64,000 nt of DNA from positions 1 to 64,000 of the forward strand of contig JAUIKM010000028.1 of assembly GCA_030430495.1 (NCBI GenBank), given 5' to 3'. A model generated the notes under the pieces. It was not told the DNA's origin. It worked only from the letters and a program-made list of their open reading frames with translations, and ran no database searches. A program made the position numbers and the translations under genes. Within the stretch, counting starts at the first letter, position 1; each line of letters starts with the position of its first letter. This DNA comes from a bacterium (GTDB lineage: Bacteria > Bacteroidota > Ignavibacteria > Kapaibacteriales > UBA7675). Below, one piece after another: positions 44,151-52,842 of the stretch.

Positions 44151-44666
44151 TTACCAACCGGAAACGACCTCCAGCAGCGTGTCTTCAGCCAGTCGTTCCA
44201 GAATGACCTCGACCGCGGCGTCGCGTGCCGCCGTGCCGCCGCCGGCTTCGTAAAACTCAAAGCCGGCGATTGTCTTGTCCCAGACCTGGATGTTTTTCAC
44301 CTGATCGCTGTAGACTGCTTTGATCGTCACCGTAAGCTTGCGCTCGTTCTCGATTTCGCCCTCGCCGACGTTTGCGATGTCGTCGCGCACGGAGACGATG
44401 GCAACTTCGAGCAATGCATCGGCATTTTCAGTTTCGAGCGTAAATGAATTGTCGTTCTGAAACTGGTCTATGAGCAGTTCGGTCAGAACACTGCGATAGC
44501 GCGGGGCGTCCCCGAAACCGCTGCGATCCTCCACGGTAGGAATCTGCAGGGTTTTGAGGTGGGCCGGAACCGAAGCTCCGGTAAAGGAATAACATCCGGC
44601 CAGACTGCAACTGAGAAACACAAAGGTCAACAGCCGCAGAGTAATTCCCGTAAGATGTTTGTTCAT
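44151..44666 (-). CDS. lptE: LPS-assembly lipoprotein LptE (Bacteroidota type)
   Basis: 171 residues. Signal peptide with lipobox SLAGC (Cys25), followed by YSFTGASVPAHLKTLQIP, the typical opening of Bacteroidota LptE. The fold should plug the LptD barrel in the outer membrane and help insert LPS. LptD is not in the window. It lies between the MBL gene (33 bases) and the GT2 gene (145 bases) on the same strand. Confidence 0.85.
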   Translation of the reverse strand: MNKHLTGITLRLLTFVFLSCSLAGCYSFTGASVPAHLKTLQIPTVEDRSGFGDAPRYRSVLTELLIDQFQNDNSFTLETENADALLEVAIVSVRDDIANVGEGEIENERKLTVTIKAVYSDQVKNIQVWDKTIAGFEFYEAGGGTAARDAAVEVILERLAEDTLLEVVSGW

Positions 44667-44699
44667 AGATGGTTACGGCTCATGATATCCGGTTGTCGC

Positions 44700-45353
44700 T
44701 CAGACGGCGCCACGCAGGAAGGGATTTGTCCGCCGTTCCTGTCCAATCGTCGTGTGCGGTCCATGGCCGGGAAGAATGCTCATCTCGTCGCCCAGAGGCA
44801 ACAATACTTCTTTGATTGTGCTGAGCAGCAATGCAGTATCGCCGCCCGGCAGATCGGTGCGTCCGATTGAACCGGCAAAGAGAACATCGCCTGTAATGGC
44901 CAGGTTCCGTTGTTTATCGACGAAGCTGAGGCTGCCCTCGCTGTGTCCAGGCGTTTTCAGGACGTCAAATTTCCAGCGTCCAAACTCGACTGTTTCGCCT
45001 TCGGATATCAGGCGGTCGGGCTCAAACGGGTCGATGACAAAGGGCAAGGCCATGGAAGCATACCTGGCCGGGTCCTGCAGCCGGTAGACGTCGTCGGCGT
45101 GGATTTCAATCGGAGCGGACGTTTCGCGCCGCAGTTTTTCAGCATCGGCGACGTGGTCCCAGTGCGAATGGGTCAGAATGATGCGCGAGATACGCACGCG
45201 ATGTTCCGCCGCCAGCGCAAGAAAATGTTCCGCCGCGCCGTAGGGCACATCGAATACAATGGCCTCCGCCACGGAGGCATCCATGACAAAATAGCCAAAG
45301 GTATACGCCGGCCCGGACTCAACGGGAAATATTTTCAGCTCTTTTCCTTCCAT
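44700..45353 (-). CDS. MBL-fold hydrolase (glyoxalase II/YcbL-like)
   Basis: 217 residues. Metal ligands of the glyoxalase II group are all present: THSHWDH (H62, H64, D66, H67), H137 in TPGHSEGS, D156 in ITGDVLF and H197 in LPGHGPHT. It lacks the C-terminal helical domain of true glyoxalase II, like the YcbL class of thioesterases. ATG at 45353. First gene of the minus-strand group with LptE and GT2. Its start faces that of the thiolase gene across 166 bases. Confidence 0.9.
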   Translation of the reverse strand: MEGKELKIFPVESGPAYTFGYFVMDASVAEAIVFDVPYGAAEHFLALAAEHRVRISRIILTHSHWDHVADAEKLRRETSAPIEIHADDVYRLQDPARYASMALPFVIDPFEPDRLISEGETVEFGRWKFDVLKTPGHSEGSLSFVDKQRNLAITGDVLFAGSIGRTDLPGGDTALLLSTIKEVLLPLGDEMSILPGHGPHTTIGQERRTNPFLRGAV

Positions 45354-45519
45354 AACGGCGCAAAATTAGCGCACCTGGCTGCAATGACAAGCGAAGCACC
45401 CAGAAACAGCGGTGCAAGGACGCTTTCATCCGTTCAGGATTGCAGACCAGGAGTCGCGTTTCACTCCGGTTGTGTAAATCAGCTTGTAGAATATCATAGA
45501 GATACTGAGGTAGACCCAC

Positions 45520-46695
45520 ATGGAAAAGTCTGTCATTCTGTCGTCGGCGCGCACGCCGATTGGTGCATTCATGGGATCGCTGTCAACGCAGAGCGCACCG
45601 CAGCTCGGCTCCGTCGCCATTAAAGCCGCGCTGGAGCGCGCCGGTATTGAAGCCGGCCAGGTCAGCGAAGTGATCATGGGCAACGTGCTGACGGGCGGCG
45701 TCGGACAGGCGCCGGCGCGCCAGGCCGCCATTTACGCGGGCATGCCGGAATCCGTGCCCTGTATGACAATCAACAAAGTCTGCGGCAGCGGTCTGAAGTC
45801 TGTCATGCTGGCCGACCAGGCTATCCGCTGCGGCGATGCCGAGATCGTGGTCGCCGGCGGACAGGAGTCTATGTCGAACACGCCCTACGCGTTGCCGAAA
45901 GCGCGCAGCGGATACAAAATGGGCAACGGCGAACTGGTCGACCTGATGGTGCATGACGGACTGTGGGACGTCTACAACAACTTCCACATGGGCGTAGCCG
46001 CCGAGCTCTGCGCCAGCGAGTGCAACATCACGCGCGACGGACAGGACAACTACACGGTGCTCTCGTACAAACGCGCGTTGGAAGCGCAGGAGAAAGGCTG
46101 GTTCAACGATGAGATCACGCCGGTGACGATCGCCAATCGCAAAGGCGACATTGTGGTCGACGCGGATGAAGAGCCCGCCCGCGTGAAATTCGACAAAATT
46201 CCTTCGCTGCGTCCGGTCTTTAAAAAAGACGGCACGGTGACGGCGGCCAACGCCAGCACGATCGACGACGGCGCGGCAGCGTTGGTGATTGCGTCGGAGA
46301 GCAAAGCGGCGGCGATGGGCGTCACGCCGATTGCGCGGATTGTGGCGCACGCCTCGTTTGCACAGAAGCCGGAGTGGTTCACGACGGCGCCGGTGGACGG
46401 CATCAAACGCGTGCTCGCGAAGGCGAACATGAAACTCGACGACATCGATCTGTTTGAGATCAACGAAGCCTTTGCGGTTGTCACGCTTGCCGCCAGCGAT
46501 CAACTCGGCATTCCGGTCGAAAAGATCAACGTGCACGGCGGGGCTATCGCGCTCGGTCACCCGATCGGCGCTTCCGGCGCTCGTTTGCTGACCACGCTGC
46601 TGCACGCGCTCAAACTACAGGGCAAAAAATACGGACTGACGACGCTCTGCATCGGCGGCGGCGAAGCCAGCGCGTTGATCGTTGAGATGCTCTGA
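45520..46695 (+). CDS. acetyl-CoA C-acetyltransferase (thiolase)
   Basis: 391 residues, normal for thiolases. Nucleophile Cys88 in NKVCGSGLKSVM, H347 in GHPIGASGAR, C377 in LCIGGGEASA and NEAFAVV are present. It condenses or cleaves acetyl-CoA/acetoacetyl-CoA, or acts in beta-oxidation (AtoB/PhaA-type). It stands alone with its own terminator; no other beta-oxidation genes are adjacent. The acyl-CoA carboxylase beta gene is 3.5 kb downstream. Confidence 0.95.
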   Translation: MEKSVILSSARTPIGAFMGSLSTQSAPQLGSVAIKAALERAGIEAGQVSEVIMGNVLTGGVGQAPARQAAIYAGMPESVPCMTINKVCGSGLKSVMLADQAIRCGDAEIVVAGGQESMSNTPYALPKARSGYKMGNGELVDLMVHDGLWDVYNNFHMGVAAELCASECNITRDGQDNYTVLSYKRALEAQEKGWFNDEITPVTIANRKGDIVVDADEEPARVKFDKIPSLRPVFKKDGTVTAANASTIDDGAAALVIASESKAAAMGVTPIARIVAHASFAQKPEWFTTAPVDGIKRVLAKANMKLDDIDLFEINEAFAVVTLAASDQLGIPVEKINVHGGAIALGHPIGASGARLLTTLLHALKLQGKKYGLTTLCIGGGEASALIVEML

Positions 46696-46723
46696 GTAAA
46701 CTGCCTCAGAGTCGAGAAAAGAG

Positions 46724-46757
46724 AAACGCCCGATTTCAGCGAAATCGGGCGTTTTTT
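46724..46757. terminator. strong bidirectional intrinsic terminator
   Basis: A perfect 14-base stem, AAACGCCCGATTTC (46724-46737) with GAAATCGGGCGTTT (46741-46754), loop AGC, followed by TTT on the plus strand and TTTCTCTTTTC on the minus strand. It separates the thiolase gene from the ten-cysteine array. Confidence 0.93.
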
Positions 46758-46789
46758 TATTGCGGTCAGTTTTTCAGGCTGTTCTGTTA

Positions 46790-47206
46790 TTACGGGCAGT
46801 CGGGTGCGGGACAGGGCGGCATACAGTCGCCTTCGTAGATCGTCATGATATGTGTCGCGCCGCTGCGGTCCCAGCATACACAATAACCATCATAACTTCC
46901 ACTGGGGTCGTTACTGGATACGTAGAAAGAATTGTCGTCGTCATACACCAGCAGATAGTAACAAGCCAGGTCTACCGTCAAGTTGACAACATCACCCGCT
47001 GGAAGGTTGGGAGTGCCGCCGCAGGTAAACAGATTCGGATATCCGCATCCGGAAGGTGTGGGAATGATTGGAAACGGACCGGCACACAGATCAAGATCTG
47101 AGGTGCAGTTTCGAACTTCAAATGCCTGGGATTGCGCCGATAAAGTGACGTTAGAAAATAAGGCCAGCACAAGTATGCACAGACCTGTTAGAATGGACCT
47201 TTTCAT
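46790..47206 (-). CDS. small secreted ten-cysteine protein, copy A
   Basis: 138 residues. Signal peptide (MKRSILTGLCILVLALF to LSAQ). The mature part has ten cysteines and shares its layout with the next two genes: FEVRNC at the start, a PSGC, a C-Y-Y-LLV strand, SNDPSGSYDGYCVCWD, and a tail YEGDCMPPCPAPDCP. All ten Cys are conserved in the three copies, so five disulfides are likely after export. This copy is the most diverged. I do not recognise the family. No T9SS domain; the Cys/Pro-rich tail is the most conserved part. RBS GAGG lies upstream of the ATG. Confidence 0.8.
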   Translation of the reverse strand: MKRSILTGLCILVLALFSNVTLSAQSQAFEVRNCTSDLDLCAGPFPIIPTPSGCGYPNLFTCGGTPNLPAGDVVNLTVDLACYYLLVYDDDNSFYVSSNDPSGSYDGYCVCWDRSGATHIMTIYEGDCMPPCPAPDCP

Positions 47207-47293
47207 AGTGTATCCTCAATATTGGTGCGGCAGTGAATGGAAAAACGTTCCCACTCGACTTCACGAGTGGAAGACAGGGGACAAACACGGGAA

Positions 47294-47347
47294 GCGACTG
47301 CGCCGCCAAAGTGAAAAAACGGTGGAAGCGCAGTCGCAGGCAGACTT
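47294..47347 (-). terminator. long hairpin after copy B
   Basis: GCGACTGCGCCGCC (47294-47307) pairs with GGTGGAAGCGCAGTCGC (47331-47347) with a two-base bulge, enclosing an A-rich loop. It lies 17 bases downstream of the copy B stop. No strong T-run follows on the minus strand, so it may stabilise the mRNA or end it weakly. Confidence 0.5.
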
Positions 47348-47363
47348 GTCAACACTCAATCAA

Positions 47364-47780
47364 TTACGGGCACGCCGGTGCGGGACAGGGCGGCGAACAG
47401 TCGCCTTCGTAGATCGTCACAACTGGATCGGTTCCCGTGTAGTCCCAGCAGACGCAGAAATCGCCGTAAGAGCCGCTGGGATCATTGTTTGTAAATAATG
47501 CGGAGCCGCCGGTTTGCTGCGAAACGACCAGATATTGGCAATTAGGATCAAAAGTGCGGGTTGTGGTCGAATTGGCACTTATCAGATTCGAACCGGTACA
47601 AACGCCCAAGCTAAACGCCGGGCAGCCGGAAGGAACGGGATAGATGGAATTGGCGACCGCACACCACGTTTCATCGGTGCAGTTTCGAACTTCAATCGTA
47701 ACGTTCTGGGCCTGAGCTTGCGCAAAGGCAAACAGGGACAGAGCCAAAACGAATAAACTCGACATTCCGAGCTTTTTCAT
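47364..47780 (-). CDS. small secreted ten-cysteine protein, copy B
   Basis: 138 residues from the ATG at 47780, which follows GGAGG at ideal spacing. Signal: LFVLALSLFAFAQAQAQ. Mature part: TIEVRNCTDETWC, PSGCPAF, CTGSNLISANSTTTRTFD, CQYLVVSQQ, DPSGSYGDFCVCWDYTG, TIYEGDCSPPCPAPACP. Very similar to copy C, so the duplication is recent compared with copy A. Each copy has its own leader and likely its own terminator, so dosage or separate control may matter. Function unknown. Confidence 0.82.
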   Translation of the reverse strand: MKKLGMSSLFVLALSLFAFAQAQAQNVTIEVRNCTDETWCAVANSIYPVPSGCPAFSLGVCTGSNLISANSTTTRTFDPNCQYLVVSQQTGGSALFTNNDPSGSYGDFCVCWDYTGTDPVVTIYEGDCSPPCPAPACP

Positions 47781-47819
47781 GTAAACCTCCAAAAAAAGGA
47801 GTTGAGAGTGGATTTGATG

Positions 47820-47852
47820 CAGTGCTTCACCGGGATCCTGCGGTGAAGAACT
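47820..47852 (-). promoter_or_regulatory. leader hairpin upstream of copy B
   Basis: CTTCACCG (47825-47832) and CGGTGAAG (47841-47848) make a perfect stem around GGATCCTG, extended by CAGT/ACTG outside a mismatch. It lies about 40 bases upstream of the start codon and would be in the 5' UTR. The rest of the space to 48071 is AT-richer and may hold the promoter. Confidence 0.5.
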
Positions 47853-48071
47853 GACAGAACAAAACTTTTATAGTCTTTTGGCAGTGGTGTAAAGATAGAG
47901 TGAATTCCTGATTCCGCAAGAGACAATCTTGTCCGACATGCTCACAGGCTCTGTATTATTCCAGTTGCGAAATATGTCGGCCAATTTTGCGAAAAATGCG
48001 CGATTGCTGCCGGTGACTACAGCCCACTCACACGCAAGTGCTCCGTCGATTTGCTTGCGGTCCGCAGGAAA

Positions 48072-48104
48072 ACAGCCCGGTATTCCGCAGGAAAACCGGG
48101 CTGT
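48072..48104 (-). terminator. intrinsic terminator after copy C
   Basis: ACAGCCCGGT (48072-48081) and ACCGGGCTGT (48095-48104) form a perfect 10-base stem. On the minus strand TTTTCC follows. It lies 27 bases after the copy C stop. Confidence 0.8.
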
Positions 48105-48131
48105 CAACACGTCAAAACTCAATTCAATCAA

Positions 48132-48545
48132 TTACGGACAGGCCGGTGCGGGACAGGGCGGCGAACAGGGGCCCTGGTAGATAGTCAATACCGGATTCGC
48201 ACCGCTGTAATCCCAGCAGGCGCAGTAACTGCCGTACTTGCCGCTCGGGTCGAAACTCGTGATCCGCGGCGAGTTGCCCGGCTGCTGCGAAACAAGCAGG
48301 TAGTAACAGTGCGTGTCAATGGTTCGGGTCGTGACGGAATTGGCGGCCAGCAGGTTTGAACCGACGCAGGCTTCAAGCGTGGGCGAGCAGCCCGGCGGCA
48401 GCGGGTTGTGCGGTGCGGCTATCACACACCAGGTTTCGTCTGTGCAGTTCCTGACTTCGTACGTGATCGTTTGCGCCTGGATTTCTACCATCGCAAGCGC
48501 GCCTACAAATAATGCGGCGACAATGAACTTTGCGTATGATCGCAT
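48132..48545 (-). CDS. small secreted ten-cysteine protein, copy C
   Basis: 137 residues from the ATG at 48545 (TTAGGAG upstream). Signal: FIVAALFVGALAMVEIQAQ. Mature part: TYEVRNCTDETWC, PPGCSPTLEAC, GSNLLAANSVTTRTID, CYYLLVSQQ, DPSGKYGSYCACWDYSG, TIYQGPCSPPCPAPACP. The ten cysteines match copies A and B position for position. The open frame runs further upstream, but the signal peptide and RBS fix the start here. Function unknown; a secreted toxin, inhibitor, matrix or adhesive protein are all open. Confidence 0.82.
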   Translation of the reverse strand: MRSYAKFIVAALFVGALAMVEIQAQTITYEVRNCTDETWCVIAAPHNPLPPGCSPTLEACVGSNLLAANSVTTRTIDTHCYYLLVSQQPGNSPRITSFDPSGKYGSYCACWDYSGANPVLTIYQGPCSPPCPAPACP

Positions 48546-48652
48546 AAGTCTGACTCCTAAAAGCAATAAATGAAAAAGAAGAAATGCAACGGATAAAGGG
48601 CAGCGTGATCCAAGTGGATTTCGGTTCCGGTGCACCAGGAATTGATGATGGT

Positions 48653-48660
48653 GGGGGGGG
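48653..48660 (+). repeat. poly-G tract (G8)
   Basis: Eight G (C on the minus strand), 108 bases upstream of the copy C start and 180 bases upstream of queA. A possible slippage site; no other function seen. Confidence 0.85.
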
Positions 48661-48839
48661 TGGACAGAATGTACTGCTCGCAGGCGTGCCGTCCAAATAC
48701 TTTGACGGCAAAAGCTGCGGCAGCGCCGTCCCGTCTCAAATGCGAAACACAAAACCCGCATTCCTGTCAATGCACGCCGCGCTGCAACGTCCCCTCGTTT
48801 TTGTTTCAGCTTGGTTCGTCCGGGAGTTGAGTCCACAGC

Positions 48840-50123
48840 ATGCAGGCGCCGCAGTTTTCAGACTTTGATGCAAGTGACTACACCTACGAGTTGCCGCCGG
48901 AGCGCATCGCCGCGCGGCCGGCCGGAAAACGCACAGCCGGGCGCCTGCTGACGGCTTTTGCGGGCGAACAACAAATCGAACATCGCAGCTTCGGTGATAT
49001 TGAAGCGCTGCTGCCCGCGGGCGCGATGCTGGTGGTTAATCACACTCGCGTGATAGCCGCCAGGCTGCGCATGCTGAAGGCCGGCGGCGGCGCGGCCGAA
49101 GTCTTTTTACTGCGGCCGGTACTGCCGTCCACCGATCCGGCCGTGGCGCTTGCAGCTCGCAACGGCGGGACATGGCGATGTCTGCTCGGCGGACGTCGAC
49201 TTCTCCCCGGCGCCGTGGTACAAACAGAAAAAAATGGCATCGTCCTCAGGGCGGAAGTTGTGCAGCGCATGGAGAGTGAAGCGGAAGTGCGGCTGACGTG
49301 GAGCAACAGCGGACTGAGTTTTGCCGAAATCCTGGATTTGTTCGGCGATACGCCCCTGCCGCCCTATATCAAACGCGCGGCGGACGAGGAGGACAAACAA
49401 CGCTACCAGACGGTCTATGCGGAACGCGGAGGATCAGTAGCCGCGCCGACGGCCGGGCTGCATTTCAGCGAAGAATTGCTGCGCAAGCTTCAAGGCAAAG
49501 GCATCTCACTGCAGCGGCTGACGCTGCACGTCGGCGCGGGTACGTTCAAACCCCTGGCCGGCCCGAATCCGGCGGACCACAACATGCACGCCGAACAGAT
49601 CGTGGTGGAGGCTGCAACGATCGCCGCGCTGGCCGAACACTGCGGGCAGCGCGAGCGCACCGGGGCCAATATTTCACCTGTCGTTCCGGTTGGAACCACC
49701 TCGGTGCGCACCCTGGAATCGCTCTATTGGTTTGGCGTGGATTTACTCGCCGGACGACGCCCCGAACAGGCGTCGTTCTACGTCGGGCAATGGGCGCCGT
49801 ACGATCCGGACGGCGACTGCAATCCGACGGTACAGCCGGAGCGGGCCCTGAAGGCCGTCAGCAACTGGCTGCGCGAGCACAATCTGGCGCGCCTGGAAGG
49901 TGAGACGCAGCTGATGATACTGCCCGGTTACCGCTTTCAGTTGTGTGATGCGCTGGTCACCAATTTTCATCAGCCCAACAGCAGCCTGATTCTGCTGGTC
50001 GGCGCTTTCCTGGGCCGCTCGTTCTGGCGCGCGGTCTACGATGCTGCGCTGGACAAAAACTATCGCTTTCTCTCCTACGGCGACAGCTCCCTGCTGTTGG
50101 GACCGGCCTTCCGATCGAACTGA
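48840..50123 (+). CDS. queA: S-adenosylmethionine:tRNA ribosyltransferase-isomerase QueA
   Basis: 427 residues. Transfers and isomerises the ribosyl part of AdoMet onto preQ1 in tRNA to give epoxyqueuosine. Family blocks are clear: FDYELPPERIA-like start (SDYTYELPPERIAARPA), VVNHTRVIAARL, PLPPYIKR, AAPTAGLHFSEELL, LHVGAGTFKPL, VGTTSVRTLES and LVTNFHQPNSSLILLV. Slightly longer than the usual 340-410 residues, mostly by insertions. It starts at the ATG at 48840 and is divergent from the ten-cysteine genes. Confidence 0.96.
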   Translation: MQAPQFSDFDASDYTYELPPERIAARPAGKRTAGRLLTAFAGEQQIEHRSFGDIEALLPAGAMLVVNHTRVIAARLRMLKAGGGAAEVFLLRPVLPSTDPAVALAARNGGTWRCLLGGRRLLPGAVVQTEKNGIVLRAEVVQRMESEAEVRLTWSNSGLSFAEILDLFGDTPLPPYIKRAADEEDKQRYQTVYAERGGSVAAPTAGLHFSEELLRKLQGKGISLQRLTLHVGAGTFKPLAGPNPADHNMHAEQIVVEAATIAALAEHCGQRERTGANISPVVPVGTTSVRTLESLYWFGVDLLAGRRPEQASFYVGQWAPYDPDGDCNPTVQPERALKAVSNWLREHNLARLEGETQLMILPGYRFQLCDALVTNFHQPNSSLILLVGAFLGRSFWRAVYDAALDKNYRFLSYGDSSLLLGPAFRSN

Positions 50124-50233
50124 CCACGAGGCAGTTGGTCGATCCCGCCGCCCTTCGTAATTTGATTTTTTCTGCTCCCGAACATTCATTCCGTCAACCC
50201 GAAATTACGACCACGTCATAGCGGCACAACCCC

Positions 50234-51787
50234 ATGGACAAACGTCAGGCACAGCTCGAACAACTGGAACAATTGCGCAAGGAAGCTCAACTGGGCGGCG
50301 GTGCGGATCGCATTGCCGCGCAGCACAAACGCGGTAAACTCACGGCGCGCGAGCGCCTGGACGTGCTGTTGGACGAAGGATCGTTTCGCGAACTCGACAT
50401 GTTGGTGCGGCACCGTTCGCGCGGGTTCGGGCTGGAGAAAAACAAACCGCTGGGCGATGGAGTCGTGACCGGCACCGGCACGATCGACGGACGCGTGGTC
50501 TGTGTGTTCTCACAGGACTTCACGGTTTTCGGCGGCTCGCTGTCGGAGGCGCATGCTGAAAAGATCTGCAAGATCATGGACCTGGCGATGAAAATCGGCG
50601 CGCCGGTTATCGGCCTGAACGACTCGGGCGGCGCGCGCATTCAGGAGGGCGTGGTTTCGCTGGGCGGTTATGCCGACGTTTTTCTGCGCAATACGCTGGC
50701 CAGCGGCGTCATCCCGCAGATTTCGGTTATCCTCGGTCCCTGCGCCGGCGGCGCGGTGTACTCGCCCGCCATCACCGACTTTGTGTTCATGACGCGCGGC
50801 TCTTCTTATATGTTCGTCACCGGACCGGAAGTGGTCAAGACCGTCACACACGAGGAAGTGACGCTGGAGGAGCTCGGCGGCGCGGACACACATGCTTCGC
50901 GTTCGGGAGTTGCGCACTATGCAGCTGAAAACGAGGTAGAGTGCCTGCTGGCAGTTCGCCGGATGCTCAACTTTGTACCGTCCAACAATCGCGACGACGC
51001 ACCGAAGCTGCCGACGGAAGATCCGCGTGAGCGCACGAGCGACAAGCTCGACACGATCGTGCCGGAGAACCCCAACAAACCCTACGACATGCTGGAAGTC
51101 ATCGCCGAGATCGTCGACGAGGGCGATTTCATGGAGATGCACGCCGACTTCGCCCCGAACATCATCGTCGGATTTGCGACGCTCGACGGCAAGCCCGTGG
51201 GCATTGTGGCCAACCAGCCGGCGCAGCTGGCGGGCGTGCTCGACATCGCATCGAGCGTCAAAGGCGCCCGTTTTGTGCGATTCTGCGACGCCTTCAATAT
51301 CCCGCTCGTGGTTTTTGAGGACGTCCCCGGTTTCCTGCCCGGCACCGACCAGGAGTGGCGCGGCATCATCCGCCACGGCGCCAAGCTGCTGTATGCTTTT
51401 TGCGAGGCGACCGTCCCGAAAATCACCGTCATCACGCGCAAAGCTTACGGCGGCGCGTATGACGTCATGAACTCCAAACACATCCGCGGCGACTTCAACT
51501 TTGCCTGGCCGAGCGCTGAAATTGCCGTGATGGGCGCCAAGGGAGCGGTGGAAATTCTGCACCGCAAACAGATCAAAAACGCCGATAACAAAGACGAGAT
51601 CATCAAACAGCTGGAGGAGGAATACAACACCACCTTCTGCAACCCTTATATCGCCGCCGAGCGCGGCTATATCGACGACGTCATTTTACCGCGCAACACA
51701 CGCCTGCGCCTGATCGAAGCGCTGGATATACTGGAGACCAAGGTCGACTCCAACCCGGCCAAAAAACACGGCAACATTCCGCTCTAG
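50234..51787 (+). CDS. acyl-CoA carboxylase beta (carboxyltransferase) subunit, propionyl-CoA type
   Basis: 517 residues with two crotonase-like halves. Signatures: [71 protein letters not shown] and [11 protein letters not shown]. This is the PccB/MmdA group, which moves CO2 from carboxybiotin to propionyl-CoA (methylmalonyl-CoA path), in a complex with biotin subunits not seen here. The C-terminal half ends [11 protein letters not shown] as usual. It is 110 bases downstream of queA and may share its transcript. Confidence 0.94.
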   Translation: MDKRQAQLEQLEQLRKEAQLGGGADRIAAQHKRGKLTARERLDVLLDEGSFRELDMLVRHRSRGFGLEKNKPLGDGVVTGTGTIDGRVVCVFSQDFTVFGGSLSEAHAEKICKIMDLAMKIGAPVIGLNDSGGARIQEGVVSLGGYADVFLRNTLASGVIPQISVILGPCAGGAVYSPAITDFVFMTRGSSYMFVTGPEVVKTVTHEEVTLEELGGADTHASRSGVAHYAAENEVECLLAVRRMLNFVPSNNRDDAPKLPTEDPRERTSDKLDTIVPENPNKPYDMLEVIAEIVDEGDFMEMHADFAPNIIVGFATLDGKPVGIVANQPAQLAGVLDIASSVKGARFVRFCDAFNIPLVVFEDVPGFLPGTDQEWRGIIRHGAKLLYAFCEATVPKITVITRKAYGGAYDVMNSKHIRGDFNFAWPSAEIAVMGAKGAVEILHRKQIKNADNKDEIIKQLEEEYNTTFCNPYIAAERGYIDDVILPRNTRLRLIEALDILETKVDSNPAKKHGNIPL

Positions 51788-52417
51788 CTTCCGGTTTTCC
51801 GAGCTTTAAGGAGAACAGCTGCTACGGTCGCGCGACGACAAATGTCCGTTCAAAGGCGTTTGGCGACCGTTCATCTATGTCCTGAGCTACGTTCAATTTT
51901 TTCCACTGGTAAATGCACGGTGTGGGGGCTAAGCTTGCAGGAGAAGCGCGCAGCATGCGGCGCGTACTTCCGCGACGGCATTCACTCAAAAAAAAATCTG
52001 CTGAAAGATGCAGGGTGGGAGGAGTGTGCGCACCGGTATATGGATAACTCGAGGCGGCGGTGGGGAGGACCCCAAGATCAACGGAGGAGTATGCCCAAAA
52101 TATAATAATCGACGTTTTTGCCCAAAAATCGCCGCTTTCCTCCTCGCACCAACAGCCAACACACCAACAAATTCGCAGCTCGATCAACATGTCTCGCAAC
52201 GCGCCGGCTCCACCACACCCGGCTGATCGCTTTGACTGCTCGCTGACGCTACGCACTCAGGCTCTTTTGACTTTTTGCTCGCCACCGTTCGCGTAGCAAC
52301 CAAGTTCCGAATCAATCCCAACACCCAAAGTAAACGCATCCCCGGCACCAAAAGACGCATGCAATGCTCCAGATCCTCGTGCTGAAAGCTGCCGCCGACT
52401 GAACATCCGGAGAGCCG

Positions 52418-52440
52418 CGGCGGCGGCAAAGCCGCCGCCG
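52418..52440. repeat. perfect GC-rich hairpin
   Basis: CGGCGGCGGC, AAA, GCCGCCGCCG: a 10-base perfect stem. No T-run follows on either side. It lies in the 1-kb gene-free region. Confidence 0.7.
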
Positions 52441-52508
52441 GGACTTTGACCCGACGAAGAATCACTTCGGGATTCAGAGACAGACCGATGTGCTGAAAAC
52501 GCGACGCT

Positions 52509-52565
52509 GCGCGACGAACAAAAGAGAAAAGCAAGCCGACGAGCAGTGCGAAGCGGCGAAGCAAT
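52509..52565 (-). repeat. dispersed intergenic element, inverted orientation
   Basis: GCGCGACGAACAAAAGAG, AAAAGCAAGCCGACGAG, then GCGAAGCGGCGAAGC is the reverse complement of the blocks at 41106-41164 and 16479-16537 (GCTTCGCC, CGGCTTGCTTTT, TTGTTCGTC). It shows the element can insert or survive in either orientation. Confidence 0.6.
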
Positions 52566-52842
52566 GTCAGCCGGAAGAGAAATTGACGCGCCCGGCCAAT
52601 GGACCTTATGTGTGGGACAAACTCCCTGCCGCCGGTAGAGGCTCATGTGCAAGAGACGATTGCCGCGTTTAAATGTCAATGTGTATATTGCGTCCTGAGC
52701 AGTCCCCTCGAATCATTCAGATTTCAGTGGCGCAGTCCCCGCCAGTTGATCGAACGCGAGCCCCCCATGCGTTCGCAATTGTCCTGATTATTATCTGCCC
52801 GTCCTGTCCGGACGGAGGGAAGTTCATTGCCGAAGGTGCCCT

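Larger units (their letters stand above)
51788..52842. other. 1-kb gene-free region with hairpins and repeats
   Basis: Between the carboxylase gene and the tandem IgGFc-type genes. It holds a perfect GC hairpin (52418-52440) and an inverted copy of the dispersed element (52509-52565). Open frames here have no start signals, codon bias or recognisable motifs. The right end must contain the promoter of the following gene; the sequence GAAGGTG before ATG is its weak RBS. A structured RNA is possible but not shown. Confidence 0.5.

Noticed and set aside
51822-52256. A 144-codon minus-strand open frame in the gene-free region.
   Set aside because: No RBS, no domain, unusual Trp/Cys/Ser content and no codon bias like neighbours.
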